Of a stretch of 26,391 nt of DNA, positions 1 to 6,984 are shown in pieces. Every line of letters starts with the position of its first letter. Within the stretch, counting starts at the first letter, position 1. Origin of the DNA: an uncultured Schaedlerella sp. (GTDB taxonomy: Bacteria > Bacillota > Clostridia > Lachnospirales > Lachnospiraceae). The position numbers and the translations under genes were made by a program. The DNA is taken from contig CAKSAJ010000033.1 of NCBI GenBank assembly GCA_934435195.1, positions 1-26,391 of the forward strand, given 5' to 3'. The notes under the pieces are model-generated. The model saw only the letters and a list, made by a program, of their open reading frames with translations. It searched no databases and was not told the DNA's origin.

Positions 1-3
1 GCA

Positions 4-75
4 GAGATGCGCAGAAGAAGTATGTCATGCATTGCATGACGCGCATCTCGCAGCAAGAATGCAGAGGCATTCTTG
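4..75. repeat. Cluster of perfect inverted repeats upstream of ecfA2
   Basis: Three perfect inverted repeats lie side by side. GAGATGCGC (4-12) pairs with GCGCATCTC (41-49). Inside it GTCATGCA (24-31) pairs with TGCATGAC (33-40). CAAGAATGC (54-62) pairs with GCATTCTTG (67-75) across a 4-nt loop. They sit between whatever gene ends at or before the window edge and ecfA2. No T tract follows, so these are not obvious terminators; a REP-like palindromic element or intercistronic RNA hairpins are the likelier readings. Only the pairing is directly seen. Confidence 0.6.
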
Positions 76-119
76 AATATGAAAGCACAGAAAAAAGACG
101 CATAGAAATGGAGAAACCA

Positions 120-968
120 ATGTCAATAAAACTGGAACATATAAATTATATTTACAATCCGGGTGATGCATATGAAAGACATGCATTGAAGGATATTAAT
201 TTGGAAATCCCACAGGGACAGTTTGTAGGAATTATCGGACATACGGGTTCAGGAAAATCTACATTGATCCAGCATTTAAACGGATTGATCAAAGCAACTT
301 CAGGACAGTTATATTATGAAGGTAAAAACATTTATGAAGCCGGTTATAATATGCGCGAACTGAGAACACAGGTCGGACTTGTATTTCAGTATCCAGAGCA
401 CCAGTTGTTTGAAGTAGATGTACTGACAGATGTTTGTTTTGGACCTAAAAATCAGGGATTGTCAGAAGAAGATTGTATGAAGCGTGCAAAGGAAGCGCTG
501 GAGCTTGTACAATTTCCTGAAAAATATTATCGTCAGTCACCATTTGAATTGTCGGGAGGACAAAAGCGAAGAGTGGCGATCGCCGGAGTTCTGGCTATGA
601 AACCGAAAGTTCTTGTGCTGGACGAACCAACCGCGGGACTGGACCCGCAAGGAAGGGATGATATCCTGGATCAGATAGCAAGACTTCATAAAGAAACAGA
701 TATGACAGTAATTCTTGTGTCTCATAGTATGGAAGATATTGCACGCTATGTGGACAGAATTATTGTAATGAATCATGGAGAGAAGATGTTTGACGGGGAG
801 CCGAAATCTGTATTTGCACATTATAAAGAGCTGGAACAGATAGGGCTTGCAGCTCCGCAGGTGACATATATTATGCATGACTTAAAAGAAAGAGGGCTGG
901 ATGTGCGTACAGATGCCACAACAGTCGAAGAGGCAGCAGACGAGATAATGAGGTGTTACCATGATTAG
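120..968 (+). CDS. ecfA2: Energy-coupling factor transporter ATP-binding protein EcfA2
   Basis: ATPase subunit of the ECF vitamin/metal uptake module; it hydrolyses ATP at the membrane as a partner of EcfA1 and EcfT. With the chosen start it has 282 residues, normal for the family. Visible motifs: Walker A GHTGSGKST at about 40-48, signature LSGGQKRR at about 144-151, Walker B ending in LDEPTAGLD with Asp168/Glu169, and the switch His in VSHSMED at about 202. ATG 120 is preferred because GGAG at 110-113 is correctly spaced and the family begins right at SIKLEHINYIY. Upstream in-frame ATGs would add sequence from an inverted-repeat cluster. Its end overlaps ecfT by 8 nt, so the two are translationally coupled. 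EcfA1 is presumably just outside the window; this is inference. Confidence 0.95.
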   Translation: MSIKLEHINYIYNPGDAYERHALKDINLEIPQGQFVGIIGHTGSGKSTLIQHLNGLIKATSGQLYYEGKNIYEAGYNMRELRTQVGLVFQYPEHQLFEVDVLTDVCFGPKNQGLSEEDCMKRAKEALELVQFPEKYYRQSPFELSGGQKRRVAIAGVLAMKPKVLVLDEPTAGLDPQGRDDILDQIARLHKETDMTVILVSHSMEDIARYVDRIIVMNHGEKMFDGEPKSVFAHYKELEQIGLAAPQVTYIMHDLKERGLDVRTDATTVEEAADEIMRCYHD

Positions 969-1785
969 AGATATTACAATAGGACAGTATTACCCTGCAC
1001 AAAGTCCGGTCCATCGACTGGATCCAAGGGTGAAGATTATTTGTACGCTGATATTTTTAGTATCGTTGTTTGTACAGAACAGTCTGCTTGGCTATGCAGT
1101 TGCAACCATATTTTTAATGATTGTAATCAAAGCAAGCAGAGTACCGCTCAAATTTATGCTCAAAGGCTTGAAGGCAATCGTTATTTTATTGTTATTTACG
1201 GTTGTGATGAATTTATTTTTGACAAAAGGCGGAGAGACACTGGTACATTTCTGGATTTTTACAATTACAGAACAAGGGCTTAGAGTGTCCGTATTTATGG
1301 CAATCCGTTTAATCTATCTGATTGTCGGTTCTTCGCTTATGACACTGACGACAACACCGAATTCTCTGACAGATGGAATTGAAAGCGTATTAAAACCGCT
1401 TAATAAAATAAATGTTCCGGTTCATGAGATTGCGATGATGATGTCAATCGCACTTCGTTTTATTCCAATCCTTTTGGAAGAGACAGATAAGATCATGAAG
1501 GCACAGATCGCCCGTGGTGCGGATTTGGAGAGTGGAAATATCATTCAGAAAACAAAAGCGATGGTTCCGATTTTAGTGCCGTTGTTTGTTTCTGCATTTA
1601 GAAGAGCAAATGACCTTGCCATGGCAATGGAAGCGAGATGTTACTGCGGTGGTGAAGGCAGAACGAAGATGAAGCCATTGATTTATGAAAAAAGAGATTA
1701 TCTGGCATATACATTTTCGATTTTTTATCTTGTAGTTGTTATCATTGTGGGACATTTCATTCCATTTAAAGTATGGATCTTTTAA
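961..1785 (+). CDS. ecfT: Energy-coupling factor transporter transmembrane protein EcfT
   Basis: Membrane scaffold of the ECF transporter, linking the EcfA1/EcfA2 ATPases to exchangeable substrate-binding S components. It has 274 residues with several hydrophobic helices at roughly 25-60, 65-85, 105-125 and 245-265. The two coupling-helix signatures that contact the ATPases are visible as AQIARGAD and MAMEARCY. The opening YYPAQSPVHRLDPRVKI is typical of EcfT. The start overlaps ecfA2 by 8 nt. Order ecfA2-ecfT-truA is common in Clostridia. No S-component gene is in the window, so the substrate is unknown; group II modules serve several S components. Confidence 0.94.
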   Translation: MIRDITIGQYYPAQSPVHRLDPRVKIICTLIFLVSLFVQNSLLGYAVATIFLMIVIKASRVPLKFMLKGLKAIVILLLFTVVMNLFLTKGGETLVHFWIFTITEQGLRVSVFMAIRLIYLIVGSSLMTLTTTPNSLTDGIESVLKPLNKINVPVHEIAMMMSIALRFIPILLEETDKIMKAQIARGADLESGNIIQKTKAMVPILVPLFVSAFRRANDLAMAMEARCYCGGEGRTKMKPLIYEKRDYLAYTFSIFYLVVVIIVGHFIPFKVWIF

Positions 1786-1801
1786 AAATGGAGTATAAGT
1801 A

Positions 1802-2578
1802 GTGAGAAGAATAAAATTAACAGTTGCCTATGACGGCACCGATTATTGTGGCTGGCAGATACAGCCAAACGGAATTACGATTGAAGAGGTATTGAACAAA
1901 AAACTGTCAAAACTGACGGGAGAAAACATTGTTATCATTGGTGCGAGCCGAACCGATTCCGGGGTGCATGCAATGGGAAATGTGGCGGTGTTTGATACTG
2001 AATCGCCGATTCCGCCGGAACGATTTTCTTATGCGTTAAATCAAAAACTTCCGGATGATATCGTGATAGTAAAATCAGAAGAAGTACCATCCGACTGGCA
2101 TCCGAGATATCAGGATCATATTGTGAAAACATATGAATATCATATTTTGAATACAGAGGTTCCCGATCCTACAAAGAGACATAACACATATTTTGTTTCT
2201 TATAAATTGGATGTTGCAAAAATGCGTGAAGCAGCAGAATATTTGCTTGGAGAACATGATTTCGCAAGCTTTTGCAATATCAGGACAAATGTGGAAGATA
2301 CGGTCAGAACAATTTACGAATTAGAAGTTTTGGAATCAGAATGTGCATATGCAAGAAATGGGCATGCGGCCGGAAGAGAGCTGACAATCCGAATTAAGGG
2401 AAATGGTTTTCTCTATAATATGGTTCGTATTATTGTCGGGACGCTTCTACGTGTTGGACGTGGGTTCTATACGCCAGAGCAGGTGAAAGAGATTCTGGAG
2501 GCGAAAGACCGACAGGCAGCAGGCGTGACAGCACCGCCGCAGGGGCTGATGCTGATGCAGATTGAATATGAAAAATAA
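1802..2578 (+). CDS. truA: tRNA pseudouridine(38-40) synthase TruA
   Basis: Converts uridines 38-40 of the tRNA anticodon arm to pseudouridine. 258 residues, usual length. The catalytic aspartate is Asp52 in ASRTDSGVHA, and the opening LTVAYDGTDYCGWQIQPN is the family N-terminus. The C-terminal NMVRIIVGTLLRVG block is also typical. Translation starts at GTG 1802, with GGAG at 1790-1793 eight bases upstream. It follows ecfT by 16 nt and probably shares its transcript. No clear terminator follows; only a weak AAGCC/GGCTT stem is seen before the tyrS promoter. Confidence 0.96.
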   Translation: MRRIKLTVAYDGTDYCGWQIQPNGITIEEVLNKKLSKLTGENIVIIGASRTDSGVHAMGNVAVFDTESPIPPERFSYALNQKLPDDIVIVKSEEVPSDWHPRYQDHIVKTYEYHILNTEVPDPTKRHNTYFVSYKLDVAKMREAAEYLLGEHDFASFCNIRTNVEDTVRTIYELEVLESECAYARNGHAAGRELTIRIKGNGFLYNMVRIIVGTLLRVGRGFYTPEQVKEILEAKDRQAAGVTAPPQGLMLMQIEYEK

Positions 2579-2627
2579 GAAAACAAAGCTGTTTTTTGCA
2601 AAACGAAGCCCTTTTTGAAACGAAGGC

Positions 2628-2656
2628 TTGACAGAATTATTAGTATACGTTACTAT
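2628..2656 (+). promoter_or_regulatory. Sigma-A promoter of the tyrS T-box transcript
   Basis: TTGACA at 2628-2633 and TACTAT at 2651-2656 are separated by exactly 17 bp. The T-box stem I begins shortly downstream, so transcription would start near 2663. Confidence 0.8.
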
Positions 2657-2659
2657 AAG

Positions 2660-2941
2660 CAACAGAGATGAAAAAGGCATAGAAGAGAACAAGTAATAGC
2701 AATGAGTGAAAACAGAAAGCTGCCGGGTGATGAGAGGCGCATGATACGATTGGCTATGAATACATCTCGGAGCTGCGCACCGAACGGATGACAAGTAGGC
2801 TGCGACGGACTGGCAGACGTTAACATGCTAAGGCAATGATAGTTGCTGTTGAGGCAGCAGATGTGAATCTGTTGTGAATAAAGGTGGTACCACGGGAATA
2901 ATACTCGTCCTTACAATTAATTAATTGTAAGGACGTTTTTT
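2660..2941 (+). ncRNA. Tyrosyl T-box leader upstream of tyrS
   Basis: A T-box senses uncharged tRNA and opens a transcription terminator. The T-box core AAGGTGGTACCACG is at 2881-2894. Stem I can be traced: GAGATG (2665-2670) pairs with CATCTC (2763-2768), and ATAGC (2696-2700) with GCTAT (2753-2757). Between the 3' halves is the specifier context GAA-UAC at 2758-2763; UAC is a tyrosine codon and matches the downstream tyrS. The leader ends in a strong terminator hairpin at 2906-2935 followed by six T. The tRNA acceptor end would pair with the T-box bulge and favour the antiterminator. The class is certain and the specifier is strongly supported. Confidence 0.93.
2906..2941 (+). terminator. 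T-box regulated intrinsic terminator
   Basis: A 30-bp perfect palindrome, 2906-2920 against 2921-2935 beginning CGTCCTTACAATTAA, is followed by TTTTTT at 2936-2941. Its 5' side lies right after the T-box core, as needed for a terminator/antiterminator switch. Confidence 0.9.
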
Positions 2942-3053
2942 GTTGTGAACACTTAGCGAGGTTTTATCGAGCTTAGTGAGAACACACACCTCGACACTTG
3001 GTGAGGTCTTATCGAACCTAGTGTCGATGGTGTTACATTGTTGTGAACACTTA
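2941..3053 (+). repeat. Two tandem palindromes between 15-bp direct repeats in the tyrS 5' UTR
   Basis: TGTTGTGAACACTTA occurs at 2941-2955 and again at 3039-3053. Between and overlapping these are two 29-nt copies of one palindrome, 2950-2978 and 2995-3023. Numbered within the copy, pairs 6-24 and 8-22 are A-T and C-G in the first copy but G-C and T-A in the second, so both substitutions are compensated. Both keep GA/GA opposed at positions 9-10 and 20-21. The second copy is extended by CGA/TCG and ACACC/GGTGT arms. It lies after the T-box terminator and before the tyrS ribosome binding site, so it is in the read-through mRNA. The direct repeats suggest an inserted or duplicated block of about 98 bp. 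Confidence 0.7.
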
Positions 3054-3086
3054 CAAAAATATAATATAAAAAAGGAGAACACAAAC

Positions 3087-4310
3087 ATGACACTTTACGA
3101 AGAATTAAAAGCACGTGGCCTGATCGCACAGGTTACAGACGAAGAACTGATCGCAGATTTGATCAACAACGGAAAAGCTACATTTTACATCGGATTTGAT
3201 CCGACAGCAGACAGCTTACACGTAGGACATTTTATGGCATTATGCCTGATGAAACGTCTTCAGATGGCAGGAAACAAACCAATCGCATTGATCGGTGGCG
3301 GTACAGCTATGATTGGTGACCCATCAGGAAGATCTGATATGCGTCAGATGATGACACCGGAGCAGATTCAGCATAACTGTGACTGCTTTAAAGAGCAGAT
3401 GAGCAAATTTATCGATTTCTCAGATGGCAAGGCATTGATGGTAAATAATGCTGACTGGCTGATGGATTTGAATTACATCGAAGTACTCCGTGAAGTAGGT
3501 GCACATTTCAGCGTAAACCGTATGCTTTCACACGAGTGCTACAAACAGCGTATGGAAAGAGGACTTACATTCCTTGAGTTTAACTACATGATCATGCAGA
3601 GTTACGATTTCTATGAGTTATTCCAGAATTACGGATGTAACCTGCAGTTCGGTGGAGACGACCAGTGGGCAAACATGCTCGGTGGTACAGAGCTGATCCG
3701 TCGTAAACTCGGTAAAGATGCAAGTGCCATGACAATCACACTGCTTCTGAACTCAGAAGGTAAAAAGATGGGAAAAACACAGTCAGGTGCTGTTTGGCTT
3801 GATCCAAACAAAACATCGCCATTCGATTTCTACCAGTACTGGAGAAATGTAGCAGATGCTGATGTACTGAAATGTATCCGTATGTTGACATTCCTTCCAT
3901 TAGAACAGATCGATGAAATGGATTCATGGGAAGGAAGCCAGTTGAACAAAGCAAAAGAAATCCTTGCATTTGAATTGACAAAACTTGTTCATGGTGAAGA
4001 AGAAGCAGTTCGCGCACAGGAAAGTGCCCGTGCATTATTCAGCCAGGGAAATGCAGCTGATATGCCAACAGCAGAATTGACAGAAGAAGACCTTGCAGAT
4101 GGTTCTATCGATATCCTTACACTGCTTGCTAAGAGTGGACTGGTATCTTCAAAATCAGAAGCAAGACGTGCTGTACAGCAGGGTGGAGTTGCAGTAGATG
4201 GTGAGAAAGTAACAGATATCTATGCAACAATTGAAAAAGATAAATTTGCAGGAGAAGGAATTGTCCTGAAAAAAGGAAAGAAAAACTTCCGTAAAGTAGT
4301 TGTGAAATAG
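3087..4310 (+). CDS. tyrS: Tyrosine--tRNA ligase
   Basis: Charges tRNA-Tyr with tyrosine in the cytoplasm; class I synthetase of 407 residues. The HIGH-type motif is HVGH at about 45-48 after FDPTADSL. The KMSKS-type loop is KMGKT at about 227-231. The C-terminal 70 residues form an S4-like RNA-binding domain (SKSEARRAVQQGGVAVDG). ATG 3087 is chosen over upstream in-frame codons because AAGGAG at 3072-3077 is ideally spaced and the family begins at TLYEELKARGLIAQ; the upstream extension would translate the palindromic leader. Regulated by the tyrosyl T-box in front of it. Confidence 0.97.
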   Translation: MTLYEELKARGLIAQVTDEELIADLINNGKATFYIGFDPTADSLHVGHFMALCLMKRLQMAGNKPIALIGGGTAMIGDPSGRSDMRQMMTPEQIQHNCDCFKEQMSKFIDFSDGKALMVNNADWLMDLNYIEVLREVGAHFSVNRMLSHECYKQRMERGLTFLEFNYMIMQSYDFYELFQNYGCNLQFGGDDQWANMLGGTELIRRKLGKDASAMTITLLLNSEGKKMGKTQSGAVWLDPNKTSPFDFYQYWRNVADADVLKCIRMLTFLPLEQIDEMDSWEGSQLNKAKEILAFELTKLVHGEEEAVRAQESARALFSQGNAADMPTAELTEEDLADGSIDILTLLAKSGLVSSKSEARRAVQQGGVAVDGEKVTDIYATIEKDKFAGEGIVLKKGKKNFRKVVVK

Positions 4311-4315
4311 CAACC

Positions 4316-4446
4316 AGGGGAGTGCCAACGGGGACGGGAGTGCCAACGGGGACGGGGTTTCTGGCTTTTTTAGCAAAAAAGCCAGAAACCCCGTCCCCGT
4401 TGGCACTCCCGTCCCCGTTGGTCTGAAAATTCTGTCCCCGTTGGTT
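4316..4446. repeat. REP-like palindrome with a perfect 47-bp inverted repeat after tyrS
   Basis: Positions 4325-4371 and 4375-4421 are exact reverse complements around a 3-nt loop (AGC). The arm holds two copies of CCAACGGGGACGGG followed by CTGGCTTTTTT. A further partial copy, TGTCCCCGTTGG, lies at 4433-4444 and is followed by five T. The GC-rich arms contrast with the AT-rich surroundings. A related element lies at 16456-16572 with the same core. It may terminate tyrS transcription, but its size and repetition suggest a dispersed palindromic repeat family. No transposase is encoded nearby. Confidence 0.85.
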
Positions 4447-4448
4447 TT

Positions 4449-4490
4449 TATGTCACGAATCTGATATTTTGAAGAATAATCTTGTATATC
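4449..4490 (+). promoter_or_regulatory. Promoter and candidate AraC operator of the GH94 operon
   Basis: Positions 4449-4471 match 10556-10578 (upstream of the sugar-binding protein gene) at 21 of 23 bases; the shared core is TATG-w-CACGAAT-y-TGATATTTTG. At both places a TGATA -35-like segment is followed 18 bp later by a -10-like box, here CTGATA (4461-4466) and TATATC (4485-4490). A poor -35 with a conserved upstream block fits an activator-dependent promoter. The AraC protein encoded at 9775-10515 is the natural candidate to bind; this link is inference. Confidence 0.65.
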
Positions 4491-4549
4491 ATTAGAAAAG
4501 AAAAAGATATAGTAAACAAAAAATAAGTTTATGAGAGGAAGAGCGTGAC

Positions 4550-6964
4550 ATGAAATATGGATATTTTGATGAAGAAAAGAAGGAGTATGTGATTACAAGA
4601 CCAGATACACCGGCACCTTGGGTAAACTATCTCGGCTCTCCGGAGTATGGGGCAATTGTATCAAATAATGCAGGGGGATATAGTTTTGCAAAATCAGGTG
4701 CAAATGGACGAATCCTCAGATACATTTTTAATCAGTTTGATGAACCGGGAAGATACATTTATCTAAGAGATAATGAGACAGAAGATTATTGGTCAGCATC
4801 CTGGCAGCCAGTAGGAAAAGAATTGACAGAATATAAAAGTGAATGTCATCACGGAACTGCCTATACAAAAATGATGGCAGATTATGCGGGGATTCATTCA
4901 GAAGTGCGATATTATGTACCTTTGAACCAGTCGTATGAAGTTTGGAATTTAAGCGTTACAAATAAATCAGATAAGGAACGAGAAATTAGTATATTTGGAT
5001 ATGCTGAATTCACAAACAACAGTAATTATGAACAAGATCAGGTGAATTTGCAGTATTCTCAGTTTATTACAAGAACTGTCTTTAGAGATAATCGAGTACG
5101 CCAGATGATCCACGCAAATCTGGATAAAATTGAAGATGGAAAAGATGTAGATGACAAGATTGTATTCAATAGATTCTTTGGGCTGGCAGGAGCAAAGGTA
5201 GATTCCTGGTGCGGAGATAAAGAAGGGTTCCTTGGCAGATATCATGGATATGGAAATCCGCAGAGTGTCATAGAGGGAAAATTAAATGGGGAAGGCAATT
5301 ATAACGGAAATGCATGTGGAGCGTTGTCTACTACGCTGCATCTCGCACCCGGAGAAACAAAAGAAATGGCATTTCTTGTTGGAATGAAGGAAGATGATGA
5401 GGCAGGTATAATTGTAGAACATTATAAAAAGTGTGCAGCAGTGTGTCAGAAAGAATTGGAAGAACTGATTGCATACTGGCATGGCCAATTGTCACATTTC
5501 CAGATTAAGACGCCAAATGAAGCATTTAATACAATGATCAATACATGGAATGCATATAACTGTTTTATGACATTTATCTGGTCTCGTGCGGCATCCTTTA
5601 CTTATTGTGGATTGCGTAACGGATACGGTTATCGTGATACAGTTCAAGACATTCAGGGAGTGATTCATCTGGCACCAGAGATGGCGGCAGAAAAGATTCG
5701 TTTCATGCTTTCAGCACAGGTAGACAACGGAGGCGGACTACCACTTGTAAAATTTACTCACAATCCTGGACATGAAGATACTCCGGATGATGCATCTTAT
5801 GTACAGGAGACAGGACATCCGGCTTATCGTGCGGATGATGCATTATGGCTATTTCCAACCGTATATAAATATATTTCTGAGACAGGAAATGTAGATTTTA
5901 TTGATGAAGTGATTCCGTTTGCAAATAAAGATGAGGGAACGGTATATGAACATCTTAAACGTGCCATTGCATTTTCTATGAATCATCTTGGAAAACACGG
6001 AATGCCTGCAGGTTTGTACGCTGATTGGAATGATTGCCTGAGACTTGGAAAAGATGGTGAATCTACTTTTGTTGCATTACAGTTTTATTATGCAATGACA
6101 ATTTTAAAAGAATTTGCAGCTTACAAAAAAGATGATGCATATATGAAATATTTGAATGAAAGCCAGGAAAAACTGGGGAAATTGATACAGGAATTGTGCT
6201 GGAATGAAGATCGTTTTATTCGTGGATTTACAGAAGATGGTGAAGTAATTGGAAAACGTACAGATCCGGAGGCAAATATGTGGCTCAATCCTCAGAGCTG
6301 GGCTGTAATCAGTGGACTTGCAAGTGAAGAACAGGCAGATCTTGCTTTACAGAATGTATATAATCGTCTGAATACAGAATATGGTGCAATTTTAATGGAT
6401 CCTCCATACCATGCACATGCATTTGAGGGGGCTCTGGCAGTCATTTATAATGCCGGAACAAAAGAAAATGCGGGAATCTTTTCTCAATCACAGGGTTGGA
6501 TTATTCTTGCGGAGGCACTCAGAGGTCATGGAGAGAGAGCATTTCAGTATTTTATAGAAAATGCTCCGGCCGCTCAGAATGACAGAGCTGAGATTCGAAA
6601 ATTGGAGCCGTATTGTTATGGACAGTTTACAGAAGGAAAAGCAAGCCCGAATTTTGGACGTTCACATGTCCATTGGCTGACGGGAACAGCATCTACGGTA
6701 ATGGTTGGATGTGTAGAAGGTATTTTAGGTATGCGTCCGGATTTCTATGGACTTCATATTAACCCATCCGTACCAAAAGAATGGGATAAATTTGAGATAG
6801 AAAAAGATTTCCGTGGCTGTCATTTACATATTGTTGTAAAAAATCCGGGACATATAGAGTCTGGATGTAAACAATTAATTGTAAATGGAGAAACAATGAC
6901 AGAAAATTATATTCCACAGGATAAATTAACACAGCAGACGGAAATTGAAATGTTTATGTCATAA
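4550..6964 (+). CDS. GH94 phosphorylase of the cellobiose/chitobiose phosphorylase clade
   Basis: Cytoplasmic inverting glycoside phosphorylase that splits a beta-linked disaccharide with phosphate, giving a sugar 1-phosphate and a free sugar. 804 residues, like cellobiose and chitobiose phosphorylases. The N-terminus (KYGYFDEEKKEYVITRPDTP, then PWVNYLG) is that of the clade. Visible active-site blocks are YRDTVQD with Arg362, the general acid Asp492 in ADWNDC, and HWLTGTAS at about 708-715 for phosphate/substrate binding. There is no signal peptide. ATG 4550 follows AGAGGAAGAG. The next GH94 gene starts 20 nt downstream in the same operon. The substrate could be cellobiose or another beta-glucosyl disaccharide; motifs alone do not decide. 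Confidence 0.9.
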   Translation: MKYGYFDEEKKEYVITRPDTPAPWVNYLGSPEYGAIVSNNAGGYSFAKSGANGRILRYIFNQFDEPGRYIYLRDNETEDYWSASWQPVGKELTEYKSECHHGTAYTKMMADYAGIHSEVRYYVPLNQSYEVWNLSVTNKSDKEREISIFGYAEFTNNSNYEQDQVNLQYSQFITRTVFRDNRVRQMIHANLDKIEDGKDVDDKIVFNRFFGLAGAKVDSWCGDKEGFLGRYHGYGNPQSVIEGKLNGEGNYNGNACGALSTTLHLAPGETKEMAFLVGMKEDDEAGIIVEHYKKCAAVCQKELEELIAYWHGQLSHFQIKTPNEAFNTMINTWNAYNCFMTFIWSRAASFTYCGLRNGYGYRDTVQDIQGVIHLAPEMAAEKIRFMLSAQVDNGGGLPLVKFTHNPGHEDTPDDASYVQETGHPAYRADDALWLFPTVYKYISETGNVDFIDEVIPFANKDEGTVYEHLKRAIAFSMNHLGKHGMPAGLYADWNDCLRLGKDGESTFVALQFYYAMTILKEFAAYKKDDAYMKYLNESQEKLGKLIQELCWNEDRFIRGFTEDGEVIGKRTDPEANMWLNPQSWAVISGLASEEQADLALQNVYNRLNTEYGAILMDPPYHAHAFEGALAVIYNAGTKENAGIFSQSQGWIILAEALRGHGERAFQYFIENAPAAQNDRAEIRKLEPYCYGQFTEGKASPNFGRSHVHWLTGTASTVMVGCVEGILGMRPDFYGLHINPSVPKEWDKFEIEKDFRGCHLHIVVKNPGHIESGCKQLIVNGETMTENYIPQDKLTQQTEIEMFMS

Positions 6965-6984
6965 GAAGTGAAAGAGGAATTGAG

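Noticed and set aside
27..119. N-terminal extension of ecfA2 from ATG 27 or 108
   Set aside because: The extension translates inverted repeats and has no family similarity; ATG 120 has a well-spaced GGAG.
2976..3086. N-terminal extension of tyrS
   Set aside because: It would translate the palindromic leader; AAGGAG before ATG 3087 and the family N-terminus fix the start.
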